Positions 33,399-41,519 of a stretch of 52,449 bases of DNA are shown here, one piece after another (position 1 is the first letter of the stretch; each line of letters starts with the position of its first letter). The notes under the pieces were generated by a model. The model saw only the letters and a program-made list of their open reading frames with translations. It did no database searches and was not told the origin of the DNA. This DNA comes from Rhizobium freirei PRF 81 (lineage in GTDB: Bacteria; Pseudomonadota; Alphaproteobacteria; Rhizobiales; Rhizobiaceae), in the NCBI RefSeq assembly GCF_000359745.1, contig NZ_AQHN01000003.1:1-52449 (forward strand). The letters run 5' to 3'. A program made the position numbers and the translations under genes.

Positions 33399-34664
33399 AT
33401 GTCAGTTGAAACAGCGGACACGCTTGTTGTTGGTGGCGGCCAGGCCGGAGTAGCAATGAGCGAACACCTAAGCAAGGCCGGTGTCCCTCATCTGGTGCTC
33501 GAGCGCAGCCGCATTGCCGAACGCTGGCGTTCGCAGCGATGGGATTCGCTGGTTGCCAACGGACCTGCCTGGCACGACCGTTTTCCTGGAATGGAGTTTC
33601 CAAATTTCGATCCGGATGGCTTTCCAACGAAAGAAGCCGTTGCGGATTATTTCGAAGCGTATGCCAGGCAGATTGGCGCTCCCATACGCTGCGGTATAGA
33701 GGTAAAAAGCGTCGAGAGGCATGTTGGCCGATATGGCTTCCGTGTTGAAACATCTCATGGTGTGATCGAGGCGCAGAACGTTGTCGCTGCGACCGGCGCT
33801 TTCCAGGTCCCCGTTGTTCCCAATCTGATCGCGAATGCGTCCGGTGTCGCTCAGATGCATTCGACCAAATATCGAAATCCGAGCCAATTGCCCGAAGGTG
33901 CCGTCCTGGTCATCGGCGCGGGCTCTTCCGGTACACAGATTGCTGAGGAGCTTCTTCTGGCGGGACGGCGGGTTTATCTGTCCGTCGGCCGGCATGATCG
34001 CCCGCCGCGTGCCTATCGCGGCCGCGATTTCTGTTGGTGGCTTGGGGTTCTCGGAAAATGGGACGCCGAAACGCCTGGTCCTGGTACAGAACACGTGACG
34101 ATTGCCGTCAGCGGCGCGCGCGGCGGTTACACGATCGACTTCCGCCGCCTAGCGGCGCGAGGAATGACGCTGCTCGGCCGGACAGTCTCCTTCGATGGCA
34201 CCAGATTGAGTTTCTCGGAAGACCTCGCCCAAAATCTGGCGCGGGGCGACGTCAACTATATGGCGCTGCTGGATGAGGCCGATGACTATGTCGCGCGAAA
34301 CGGTATCGACCTGCCAGCGGATCCGGAAGCCCGCCGGATCGAGCCTGAGCCCGATTGCGTCGCCAAGCCGATCCTCAGCCTTAATCTCGGACAGGCCGGC
34401 ATCCGCACGATCATCTGGGCGACCGGCTTCTCTTCGGACTACAGCTGGCTGAAAATGGATATATTTGACGAACATGGCCGTCCGAAACATCAGCGGGGCG
34501 TTTCGGCCGAGCGCGGCATCTACTTCCTCGGCTTGCCATGGCAGTCGCGCAGGGGATCAAGCTTCATCTGGGGCGTCTGGCACGATGCCAAGCATCTTGC
34601 CGACCGCATCTCGACACAGCGCAAGTACGATGAATATCGCCCTTCAAGCCAGAACGGCCAGTGA
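33399..34664 (+). CDS. Flavin-containing monooxygenase-like protein
   Basis: 421 residues. An FAD-binding Rossmann motif GGGQAG (12-17) at the N-terminus and a second dinucleotide motif GAGSSGTQIAEELL near residue 170 for NADPH give the two-domain layout of group B flavoprotein monooxygenases. IIWATGFSSDYSWL matches the family's late ATG motif. It would hydroxylate N, S or ketone groups of a small molecule; the substrate is unknown. It is followed within 100 bases by a truncated RidA-type gene, which once may have been its partner for handling reactive imine products. Confidence 0.85.
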   Translation: MSVETADTLVVGGGQAGVAMSEHLSKAGVPHLVLERSRIAERWRSQRWDSLVANGPAWHDRFPGMEFPNFDPDGFPTKEAVADYFEAYARQIGAPIRCGIEVKSVERHVGRYGFRVETSHGVIEAQNVVAATGAFQVPVVPNLIANASGVAQMHSTKYRNPSQLPEGAVLVIGAGSSGTQIAEELLLAGRRVYLSVGRHDRPPRAYRGRDFCWWLGVLGKWDAETPGPGTEHVTIAVSGARGGYTIDFRRLAARGMTLLGRTVSFDGTRLSFSEDLAQNLARGDVNYMALLDEADDYVARNGIDLPADPEARRIEPEPDCVAKPILSLNLGQAGIRTIIWATGFSSDYSWLKMDIFDEHGRPKHQRGVSAERGIYFLGLPWQSRRGSSFIWGVWHDAKHLADRISTQRKYDEYRPSSQNGQ

Positions 34665-34755
34665 CAGCTGATGTACGCCAAGGTTTCGGTGCTGCGCTCG
34701 CGACCGCCAAAACAAGCCCAAAACAAGCATTGTCTCAATTCCGAGGAGCTAAAAC

Positions 34756-34812
34756 ATGGTCCACACCCGCATCCGCAAGTTCAATACGAAAGACACCTAT
34801 CCTGAACAGTAA
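34756..34812 (+). pseudogene. RidA-family gene cut after 18 codons
   Basis: ATG at 34756, with GAGGAG (34743-34748) seven bases upstream, starts VHTRIRKFNTKDTYPEQ, which matches my memory of the N-terminus of rhizobial RidA-family (enamine/imine deaminase) proteins. It then meets a stop made by the junction with an IS6-family element end. The remaining ~110 codons expected for the family are missing. Confidence 0.6.
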
Positions 34813-34944
34813 CGGCAATGCCATCGCACCGCCCACAAAATCACGTCACCCTGAAAATGACGCCACTTGAAATCGCTCACCAAAAGTCTCGCTGAAAATC
34901 GTCAGCGCTCTTTCGGGCAGCAATAGGATTTTTGCAACAGAGCC
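34809..34944 (-). mobile_element. 5' end remnant of an IS6-family insertion sequence
   Basis: Read on the minus strand from 34944, the sequence begins GGCTCTGTTGCAAA, the IS6/IS26-type terminal inverted repeat. At 34880 a GTG opens a transposase frame with FKWRHFQGDVILWAVRWHCRY, the typical IS6 transposase N-terminus. The frame is cut after 24 codons at the junction with the RidA-type gene. The other end of the element is absent, so a deletion or recombination has joined the two. Confidence 0.8.
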
Positions 34945-35021
34945 ATCATCAATACTGGCTCTCGCCGCGGCAGAATAATCCACGCAGCACTGCGCGGACC
35001 AGTTGTTACGGTTTCAACCGA

Positions 35022-35510
35022 TCAGTCACCAGTCGGCTGTTCCGGATCGTCCTGGCGCGAGGCCCCTTCGCCCTCTTGCCGGATGCTTCGCAGGACCTGT
35101 AGCGCTGCCTCCCGCAGCTCCGGTGCGAAAAGACGCCGAAACCGCGCCTCGTGCGCCTCGATGATGGCGCGCACCGTCTCCAGTCTCTCGATACCGGTCC
35201 TGGTCAGGCGAAGAGCCTGCGATCGGCCGCCGACCGGAGCACGGTCGACAAGTCCAGCCTTGGTCAGCCCGACCATCAGGGGAACCATGTTGGCACGCTG
35301 GATGCCGAGGCTACGTCCAAGATCGCTCTGCGTACAGCCGGGATTGGCATCGATCAGCGTCAGAATGGACGCTTCCACCGGCCTGAGTTCGATGGCCTGA
35401 AGCCTTGAGCCCAGCTCGGCCATCATCACATTGGATGCCCTCCTCAGCTGATAGCCAAGCAGGGTCTCGAGCGGGTCGCTCAATTTCGATGTGCGGGCGT
35501 CGATATCCAT
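35022..35510 (-). CDS. ferC: MarR-family regulator, FerC-like
   Basis: 162 residues. Winged-helix MarR fold with TQSDLGRSLGIQRANMVPLMVGLTKAGLVDR (recognition region) and RSQALRLTRTG (wing). It is divergent from genes resembling ferB and ferA, the same arrangement as the ferulate operon of Sphingobium sp. SYK-6, where FerC represses ferBA until hydroxycinnamoyl-CoA binds. Two near-identical operator-like repeats lie just upstream of its start. The assignment rests on context and fold, so the symbol is provisional. Confidence 0.8.
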   Translation of the reverse strand: MDIDARTSKLSDPLETLLGYQLRRASNVMMAELGSRLQAIELRPVEASILTLIDANPGCTQSDLGRSLGIQRANMVPLMVGLTKAGLVDRAPVGGRSQALRLTRTGIERLETVRAIIEAHEARFRRLFAPELREAALQVLRSIRQEGEGASRQDDPEQPTGD

Positions 35511-35521
35511 AATCCGCCTAT

Positions 35522-35569
35522 AATGCTATTGCGCATAACAATCAAACAATGCTATGAGACATAACATTG
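35522..35569. promoter_or_regulatory. Two tandem MarR (FerC-like) operator copies
   Basis: Copy 1 (35522-35542) is AATGCTAT, four bases, CATAACAAT. Copy 2 (35547-35569) has arms CAATGCTATG and CATAACATTG around AGA, with one mismatch. The copies start 26 bases apart and sit between the divergent start codons, close to that of the regulator. This is the expected pattern for a MarR dimer binding both promoters. Confidence 0.65.
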
Positions 35570-35585
35570 TCGGCGAGGAGACCGT

Positions 35586-35645
35586 ATGCCGGGACTGGAG
35601 GAATTTCTTTTGACGAATATCGACAGGAGCGCCGCGATCCGTTGA
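35586..35645 (+). other. Small open frame in the ferB leader
   Basis: ATG at 35586 with GGAG eight bases upstream opens a 19-codon frame (MPGLEEFLLTNIDRSAAIR). It may be a leader peptide, the remnant of a gene, or chance. From 35646 to 35825 I see no further gene. Confidence 0.25.
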
Positions 35646-35825
35646 TCAGCGACGCAATGGCTAGCCCCGCTAGTCGCGCATTCACGCCGGCAAAGATGAG
35701 AGGCATTTCATTTCGATTGCACTGCGGCCCACCGGCCCGGTGAGGCTTACCGTATTCGATGCAGGTCGCCCCCTTGCGGCCCGCTCCCCTTGATGCGCAG
35801 CCCGAACGGCAAGAAGGACACCATC

Positions 35826-36665
35826 ATGACAACAGAGCATTCCGAAAAAGATACCGTCGCCTTTGCCGTTGAAGCCGGCATCGCTTGGGTCAGCTTCAAT
35901 CGCCCGGAGAAACGCAACGCCATGAGCCCCACGCTCAACCGGCGCATGATGGAAGTTCTGGACGAACTCGAGTTTCGGGCCGATGTCGGTGTTCTGGTTC
36001 TGTCCGGTGAGGGGACGGCCTGGTCCGCGGGCATGGATCTCAAGGAATACTTCCGCGAGACCGAGGCCCGCGGTCTGCAGGGCACACGAAAGGCGCAGCG
36101 CGAAAGCTATGGCTGGTGGCGCCGTCTGCGCTGGTATCAGAAACCGACCATCGCCATGGTGAACGGCTGGTGCTTCGGCGGCGGTTACGGGCCTCTTTTC
36201 GCCTGCGACCTCGCCTTTGCCGCCGATGAGGCCAAATTCGGACTGAGCGAGATCAACTGGGGCATCCTGCCCGGCGGTGGCGCCGCCAAGGTAGCGGCCG
36301 AACTCACCTCCTTCCGCAACGCCATGTACCACGCGCTGACCGGCGAAAACATTGACGGCAGGAAAGCTGCCGAATGGGGTTTCGTCAACGAGTCCCTGCC
36401 GCTTGCGCAGTTGAAAGCGCGTGTAACCGATGTCGCCAACATTCTGCTGCAAAAGAACCCCGTGGCGCTCAAAGCCACCAAGGATGCCGTTCGCCGCGTG
36501 CGGGAGATGACCTACGACAATGCCGAGGATTACCTGGTCCGCGCCCAGGAAGCGGCCAACAGCCATGACAACGAGGGACGCAAGGAAGGTATCAAGCAGT
36601 TCATCGACGACAAGACCTACAAGCCCGGTCTTGGTGCCTACGATAAGTCCAAGCATCGGGCCTGA
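35826..36665 (+). CDS. ferB: p-Hydroxycinnamoyl-CoA hydratase/lyase (feruloyl-CoA to vanillin)
   Basis: 279 residues, crotonase fold. The N-terminal RPEKRNAMSPTLNRRMMEVL, the oxyanion-hole region WSAGMDLKEYFRE, and MVNGWCFGGG...SEINWG (Glu142) match the HCHL/Ech enzymes of Pseudomonas closely. These hydrate feruloyl-, coumaroyl- or caffeoyl-CoA and split it to the benzaldehyde plus acetyl-CoA. Where I recall a Ser (123) in the Pseudomonas enzyme, this protein has Gly122. The Tyr of EDYL is kept. The ATG at 35826 is preferred over the upstream frame. It is 13 bases before the CoA-ligase gene, so the two form one transcript. Confidence 0.9.
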   Translation: MTTEHSEKDTVAFAVEAGIAWVSFNRPEKRNAMSPTLNRRMMEVLDELEFRADVGVLVLSGEGTAWSAGMDLKEYFRETEARGLQGTRKAQRESYGWWRRLRWYQKPTIAMVNGWCFGGGYGPLFACDLAFAADEAKFGLSEINWGILPGGGAAKVAAELTSFRNAMYHALTGENIDGRKAAEWGFVNESLPLAQLKARVTDVANILLQKNPVALKATKDAVRRVREMTYDNAEDYLVRAQEAANSHDNEGRKEGIKQFIDDKTYKPGLGAYDKSKHRA

Positions 36666-36678
36666 GGAGTACCCTGCC

Positions 36679-38835
36679 ATGACGGTCGAGATCTTTAGCC
36701 GACTTCCATCAACGCTTCCAGGTGGTTCGATGGAACGGTTGCTGCGCCCAAGATCGGTGGCGATCGTCGGCGCCTCCGACAAGCCCCGCGCGCTTGGCGC
36801 TTCGGTGCTCTCCAATCTCGACCGCAGCGGCTACGCCGGCGCCATTCATCTCATAAACCCCAAACGGACCGAGATCGGCGACCGGCCCTGCCTCGCCTCG
36901 ATCGACGATTTGCCGGAAGGAGTGGATGCGGCGGTTCTTGCCGTTCCGCGCGCAGCCGTGCTTCCCGCCATCGAGGCGCTTGCCCGTCGCCGCGTTGGCG
37001 CGGCCGTTATCTTTTCGGCAGGCTTTGCCGAGGGTGGCGAGGAAGGATTGGCCGACCAGCGCGAGATCGCCCGCATAGCGGCCGAGGCGGGAATGGTGAT
37101 CGAGGGGCCGAATTGCCTCGGCATGGTCAACCATGTCGACCGCATACCTCTGACCTTCATCGAAACCGTTTCGGAGGCGCTGGGCGACCGGCCGGGCATC
37201 GCGATCGTGTCGCAGAGCGGCGCCATGGCTGCCGTCCTCGGCGTGACCTTCGCGAGCCGCGCGCTGGGCCTCTCCTATTCCATCTCCACCGGCAACGAAG
37301 CCGGCAGTGGCGTCGAGGACTATGTCGAGTTTCTGGTGGAGGATGCCTCCACGCGGGTCATCGCGATGATCGTCGAACAGTTCCGCAAGCCGGCCCGCTT
37401 CCTGGCCGCGGCGCGCAAAGCATATGCGAAGGGAAAGCGGATCGTCCTTCTTCACCCCGGCCGGAGCAGTGCCGCGCGTCAATCCGCCGCGACCCACACC
37501 GGCGCCCTGGCCGGCGACCATCAGGTCATGCGCGCCAAGGTCGCGCGTGCCGGCGTCATTCTTGCCGAGACGCTCGAAGAACTCGGCGACATCGCCGAAA
37601 TCGCCCTGCGTTGCCCGGAGCTTCCCGCTGGAGGCCCTGCCGTTCTTGGCGAATCCGGTGCATTCAAGGCGTTGACACTCGATCTGTGCGAAGAGCTCGG
37701 GCTCGATCTTCCTCCGATTAACGATGAGACCGCGCCGGCGCTACGCGCCGTTCTGCCGCCCTTCGTCGGCGTCAGCAATCCGCTGGATCTGACGGCGCAA
37801 GGCCTTGTCGAGCCGGATCTTTACGACCGAACGCTCACCACGCTGTTCGACGATGCCCGTTTTGCCAGCATTGTCGCCTGCATCATCCAGACCGACCCTG
37901 TCACCTCGGGCATCAAGCTGCCGCCGATCCTGAAAGCCGTACGCGAGCGCAAGCCGACAAAACCGCTGATCTTCGCCGGGCTCGATGAAGGCGCCCCTAT
38001 CCCGGCCGACTATATCGCGCAATTGCGCGCGCTTGGCATCGTCTATTTCCCGTCGACCGAACGCGCCTTTCGGGCGTTGAAGCGCATCGACGAATTCGCG
38101 ACACGCGACCTTACTGCGTCCGCCACACCACCGGTCAGGATCGCCGATCTCCCCTCGCAGGGAGGTGTCGTTCCCGAATATCGGGCCAAGCAAATCCTGA
38201 CGCCACTCGGGATTCCCTTTCCTGAAGGCCGCCTGGCAGCGACCCTCGAGCAAGCCCTCGCGGCGGCGGCCACGATCGGGTATCCAGTGGTGCTGAAGGC
38301 GCAGTCACCCGATCTCAGCCACAAGAGCGATGCGGGCGGTATTATCATTGGATTGACGGACGCAGCCAGCCTCAAGAAGGGCTGGATCAAGCTGCATGCC
38401 GATGTTGCGGGCCACCGCCCCGGCCTGACCCTGGACGGCATACTGATCGAAGCCATGGGCAAACGCGGCATCGAGCTGATCATCGGCGCACGCAACGACC
38501 CGGACTGGGGACCTGTGATTCTCGCGGGCTTTGGCGGCGTTACGGCGGAGATCCTGAAGGATGTCCGCATTCTGACCCCCGACCTGCCCGAAGACGCCAT
38601 CATCCGCGAGCTATATCGGCTGAAGAATGCGCCTTTGCTGCGCGGTTTCCGCGGCTCACCGCCGCTCGACGTGGGTGCCGCCGCCCGGATCATCGCCACG
38701 CTCGGCCGGCTGCTTCTGGCCGAGGCGGCGATCCAGGAAATAGACCTCAATCCCGTCGTGATCTATCCCGACGGCCAAGGTGCGGTGGCGCTGGATGCCC
38801 TGATGCTGACCGCACCCGCAAATGGCCGCACCTGA
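36679..38835 (+). CDS. ferA: ADP-forming acyl-CoA synthetase, FerA-like feruloyl-CoA synthetase
   Basis: 718 residues with all domains of the NDP-forming acyl-CoA synthetase superfamily. The CoA-binding domain starts RPRSVAIVGASDKPRALG; the ligase domain has IVSQSGAMAAVLG and the phospho-His candidate in ATHTGALAGDH; the C-terminal ATP-grasp domain contains YPVVLKAQSPDLSHKSDAGG. FerA of Sphingobium is of this type, unlike AMP-forming Fcs of Pseudomonas. It activates ferulate (or p-coumarate, caffeate) to the CoA thioester for the FerB-like enzyme. The start ATG at 36679 is 13 bases after the ferB stop. A longer frame to 36520 lies inside ferB. Confidence 0.87.
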   Translation: MTVEIFSRLPSTLPGGSMERLLRPRSVAIVGASDKPRALGASVLSNLDRSGYAGAIHLINPKRTEIGDRPCLASIDDLPEGVDAAVLAVPRAAVLPAIEALARRRVGAAVIFSAGFAEGGEEGLADQREIARIAAEAGMVIEGPNCLGMVNHVDRIPLTFIETVSEALGDRPGIAIVSQSGAMAAVLGVTFASRALGLSYSISTGNEAGSGVEDYVEFLVEDASTRVIAMIVEQFRKPARFLAAARKAYAKGKRIVLLHPGRSSAARQSAATHTGALAGDHQVMRAKVARAGVILAETLEELGDIAEIALRCPELPAGGPAVLGESGAFKALTLDLCEELGLDLPPINDETAPALRAVLPPFVGVSNPLDLTAQGLVEPDLYDRTLTTLFDDARFASIVACIIQTDPVTSGIKLPPILKAVRERKPTKPLIFAGLDEGAPIPADYIAQLRALGIVYFPSTERAFRALKRIDEFATRDLTASATPPVRIADLPSQGGVVPEYRAKQILTPLGIPFPEGRLAATLEQALAAAATIGYPVVLKAQSPDLSHKSDAGGIIIGLTDAASLKKGWIKLHADVAGHRPGLTLDGILIEAMGKRGIELIIGARNDPDWGPVILAGFGGVTAEILKDVRILTPDLPEDAIIRELYRLKNAPLLRGFRGSPPLDVGAAARIIATLGRLLLAEAAIQEIDLNPVVIYPDGQGAVALDALMLTAPANGRT

Positions 38836-38864
38836 GCCGCGAAACTCACGCGACCGCGCGATGG

Positions 38865-39764
38865 TCACGGCCAGTCCGAATAGCCCGACGAGAGCATGTC
38901 GCTGCGGGCGACCTCCGTCTTTCGGGCAAAGTCACGATAGGTCGCGGGTGAAAATCCGGTCCTTTTCTTGAAGAAATGGCTGAAATAGGTGGGATCGCGA
39001 AAGCCGAGACTGTCGGATATCTCCTGGACCGTGCGGGCAGAGCGCTCCAGCCGCAGCTTCGCCTCCTGAACGACGCGCTCATGCAGGAGCTGGACGGGCG
39101 GGCGGCCGAGCGCGCCGCAGCAAATCGAATGCAGACGATCGGTGGTAACGCCGAGCTCCCGCGCATAATCGCTGATCGGCCGATGCTGCCGGAACCAGAT
39201 CTCCACCAGCTGCCGATATCGCTGCAGGATCGAGGCGCCGCCGCCACGACCGCGCTGCTCGGCCGCTTCACTGCCGCCCGTGCGCCACAGGGTCATGAGG
39301 ATCAGCCGCAAATAGGCGGAGATGACCATCCATGAGGCGCGGGAGGGATCGCCAAGCTCTCGCACGAAGCCCGCCACCAGCGGCTGCGTCTCTTCCACGG
39401 CATGCGGCCTCGGTTCGTCCGTCAGCCAGAGCCGCTCGCTGAAGGTCCGCAGCGCATAGGATTCCGCCTGGTCGCCGATCGCGTCCACCATGATCTGCGG
39501 CGACGCACCGATCAGGAAGCCGGCGGCACCGGCGGCCATACGCAGCTCGCACCGGGCCTGCGGCGGCAGATAGGCGAGCGCCGGGCCTTGCAGCGATCGT
39601 TGCTCCTCGGGCTCAAGCAGCAAGACAGCCGTCCCCGCCTGCAGCAGGAACAGGTGATGGAAATCGGCATAAATGCCTTTCTGGAAGCGGATCGTTCGAT
39701 GCGACAGCGACGGTTCCCGCCACTCGCCATGCGCATGATGGTGGATGCCGCCATCGGAAACCAT
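38865..39764 (-). CDS. AraC-family regulator of the aldehyde-dehydrogenase/importer operon
   Basis: 299 residues. The N-terminal region has a cupin-like pattern (HHHAHGEWREPSLSH, FLLQAGTAVLLLEPEEQ). The C-terminal HTH_18 domain has SDYARELGVTTDRLHSICCGALG and TVQEISDSLGFRDPTYFSHFFKKRTGFSPATYR. Strong ribosome site GGAGGAGAGG before the ATG. It converges on the ferA-like gene (29 bases apart) and is divergent from the operon starting at 39998, which it probably activates in response to an aromatic compound. Confidence 0.9.
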   Translation of the reverse strand: MVSDGGIHHHAHGEWREPSLSHRTIRFQKGIYADFHHLFLLQAGTAVLLLEPEEQRSLQGPALAYLPPQARCELRMAAGAAGFLIGASPQIMVDAIGDQAESYALRTFSERLWLTDEPRPHAVEETQPLVAGFVRELGDPSRASWMVISAYLRLILMTLWRTGGSEAAEQRGRGGGASILQRYRQLVEIWFRQHRPISDYARELGVTTDRLHSICCGALGRPPVQLLHERVVQEAKLRLERSARTVQEISDSLGFRDPTYFSHFFKKRTGFSPATYRDFARKTEVARSDMLSSGYSDWP

Positions 39765-39997
39765 AGACCTCTCCTCCCGTCGGCATCATGATTCCTTAGC
39801 CGGTAAAGCCAGATAATTACAATATTAACCCAGAAAAACACATTCCTTCCGAATTGCAATGGCGTAGTCTCATCTCATGAGCCTCTGGGAGGAGGACTCC
39901 ACACAACAGATGCCGATTGCGAGGCCACATCCCGGCCACGCTCGACCGTGTGCGCTTTCTCCCATCGATGGCAAACGCGGAAAACCGGACGATCGCG
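39765..39997. promoter_or_regulatory. Divergent promoter region with possible upstream frame
   Basis: An AT-rich stretch (about 39800-39850) between the AraC gene and the operon. GGAGGAGG at 39888-39895 precedes a 38-codon frame (39910-40026) that is out of phase with, and overlaps, the aldehyde-dehydrogenase start; it may couple translation or be chance. No clear AraC direct repeat was seen. Confidence 0.4.
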
Positions 39998-41449
39998 ATG
40001 TTTGTGGCAAAGCTCCTGATCAATGACGAGATGGCGGATGCGGCAGATGCGTCCACCTTCGAATGCCTTGATCCGGCGACCGGCGATGTCGCGACCATCG
40101 CGCCGGCCGCCTCGACATTGGACGCGGCCCGGGCGGCCAATGCTGCGGCCGCAGCCTTTCCCGCATGGTCGGAACTGGGACCGGGTGAACGCCGCGCAAT
40201 GCTCAGCCGGGCAGCAGATGTTCTCCTTGCGCGATCGGCGGATTTCGCCGCGGCGATGATTGGAGAGACCGGGGCGACCGTCCTTTGGGCAAGGATCAAT
40301 TGCGATCTCGCCGCCGATATGCTGCGGGAGGCCGCCGCGCTGACCACCCAGGTGACCGGCGAGATCATCCCCTCGGGCATACCCGGCAACATTGCCATGG
40401 CGCTGCGCCAGCCGGCCGGCGTCTGTGTCGGCATTGCGCCGTGGAACGCGCCGATCATCCTTGGCGTGCGGGCAATCGCCATGCCGCTTGCCTGTGGCAA
40501 CACGGTCGTGCTCAAGGCCTCCGAACTCTGCCCGAAGACTCATTGCCTGATCGGAGAGATCATGCGCGAGGCGGGCTTTCCCGCAGGCGTCGTCAATGTC
40601 GTCACCAATGCCCCGAAGGATGCCGCTACCGTCGTTGAGGCCTTGATCGCCCATCCTGCGGTGCGCCGGATCAACTTCACGGGCTCGACGCGCGTCGGAC
40701 GGATCATCGCGGAGACGTCGGCGAAGCATCTGAAACGCTGCCTGCTGGAACTTGGTGGAAAAGCGCCCTTCATCGTGCTCGCAGACGCCGACATTGATGA
40801 GGCCGTCCGTGCGGCGGCCTTTGGGGCCTTCATGAACCAGGGCCAGATCTGCATGTCTACCGAGCGCATTATCCTGCTCGACGGGATCGCCGATGAATTC
40901 GTCGAGAAATTCAGGGCGAAGGCCGCGACGCTCGTGGCGGGAGATCCGCGTCACGGAAATACACCGCTCGGAACCATGATCAACGCGGAGGCGGTGCGGC
41001 GTATCAAGGCGCTCGTTGACGATGCCTTGCAGAAAGGCGCGGCCATCGTCTGCGGCGGGCATCCCAACGGCACGCTGGTGGATGCGACCGTCGTCGATCA
41101 CGTGACGCCTGCCATGCGCATCTACCGCGAGGAGAGCTTCGGGCCGCTAGCGGCGATTATTCGTGTCGATAGCATCGATGAAGCCGTGACCGTCGCCAAT
41201 GACAATGAGTACGGATTATCGTCGGCCGTCTTCAGCCGCGACATCAACCAGGCGCTGGCGGTTGCCCGGCGCATCGAGACGGGCATCTGCCACATCAACG
41301 AAGCAACCGTTTCCGATGAGCCGCAAATGCCCTTCGGCGGGGTCAAGTCCAGCGGTTATGGCCGGTTCGGCGGCAAGGCCGCAATCGACGAATTCACGGA
41401 ACTGCGCTGGATCACGCTTGCGTCGGGCAGCCGCAACTATCCGATCTGA
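39998..41449 (+). CDS. Aldehyde dehydrogenase, vanillin/benzaldehyde dehydrogenase type (first copy)
   Basis: 483 residues. NAD(P)-dependent ALDH fold: NAPIILGVRAIAMPLACGNTVVLKASE (cofactor site), FTGSTRVGRIIAE, LELGGKAPFIVLADAD (catalytic Glu) and NQGQICMSTERI (catalytic Cys). The pattern resembles vanillin, benzaldehyde and salicylaldehyde dehydrogenases. It would oxidise vanillin made by the FerB-like lyase to vanillate, or coniferyl aldehyde to ferulate. The start is chosen by alignment with the second copy; ATG at 39968 and TTG at 39917 are alternatives. First gene of an eight-gene operon, 70 bases before the binding-protein gene. Confidence 0.88.
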   Translation: MFVAKLLINDEMADAADASTFECLDPATGDVATIAPAASTLDAARAANAAAAAFPAWSELGPGERRAMLSRAADVLLARSADFAAAMIGETGATVLWARINCDLAADMLREAAALTTQVTGEIIPSGIPGNIAMALRQPAGVCVGIAPWNAPIILGVRAIAMPLACGNTVVLKASELCPKTHCLIGEIMREAGFPAGVVNVVTNAPKDAATVVEALIAHPAVRRINFTGSTRVGRIIAETSAKHLKRCLLELGGKAPFIVLADADIDEAVRAAAFGAFMNQGQICMSTERIILLDGIADEFVEKFRAKAATLVAGDPRHGNTPLGTMINAEAVRRIKALVDDALQKGAAIVCGGHPNGTLVDATVVDHVTPAMRIYREESFGPLAAIIRVDSIDEAVTVANDNEYGLSSAVFSRDINQALAVARRIETGICHINEATVSDEPQMPFGGVKSSGYGRFGGKAAIDEFTELRWITLASGSRNYPI

Positions 41450-41519
41450 ACCGTCGCGGATCGGCAAAACACAAGAGAACACGGAGTAAGAGGGCTCCGG
41501 GAAAGAGGGAGGAAATTGC

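Noticed and set aside
39877..40026. 49-codon frame with a strong internal GGAGGAGG, before the aldehyde dehydrogenase
   Set aside because: Composition is not protein-like and the Shine-Dalgarno distance to the inner ATG is too long; kept only as a possible coupling frame in the promoter entry.
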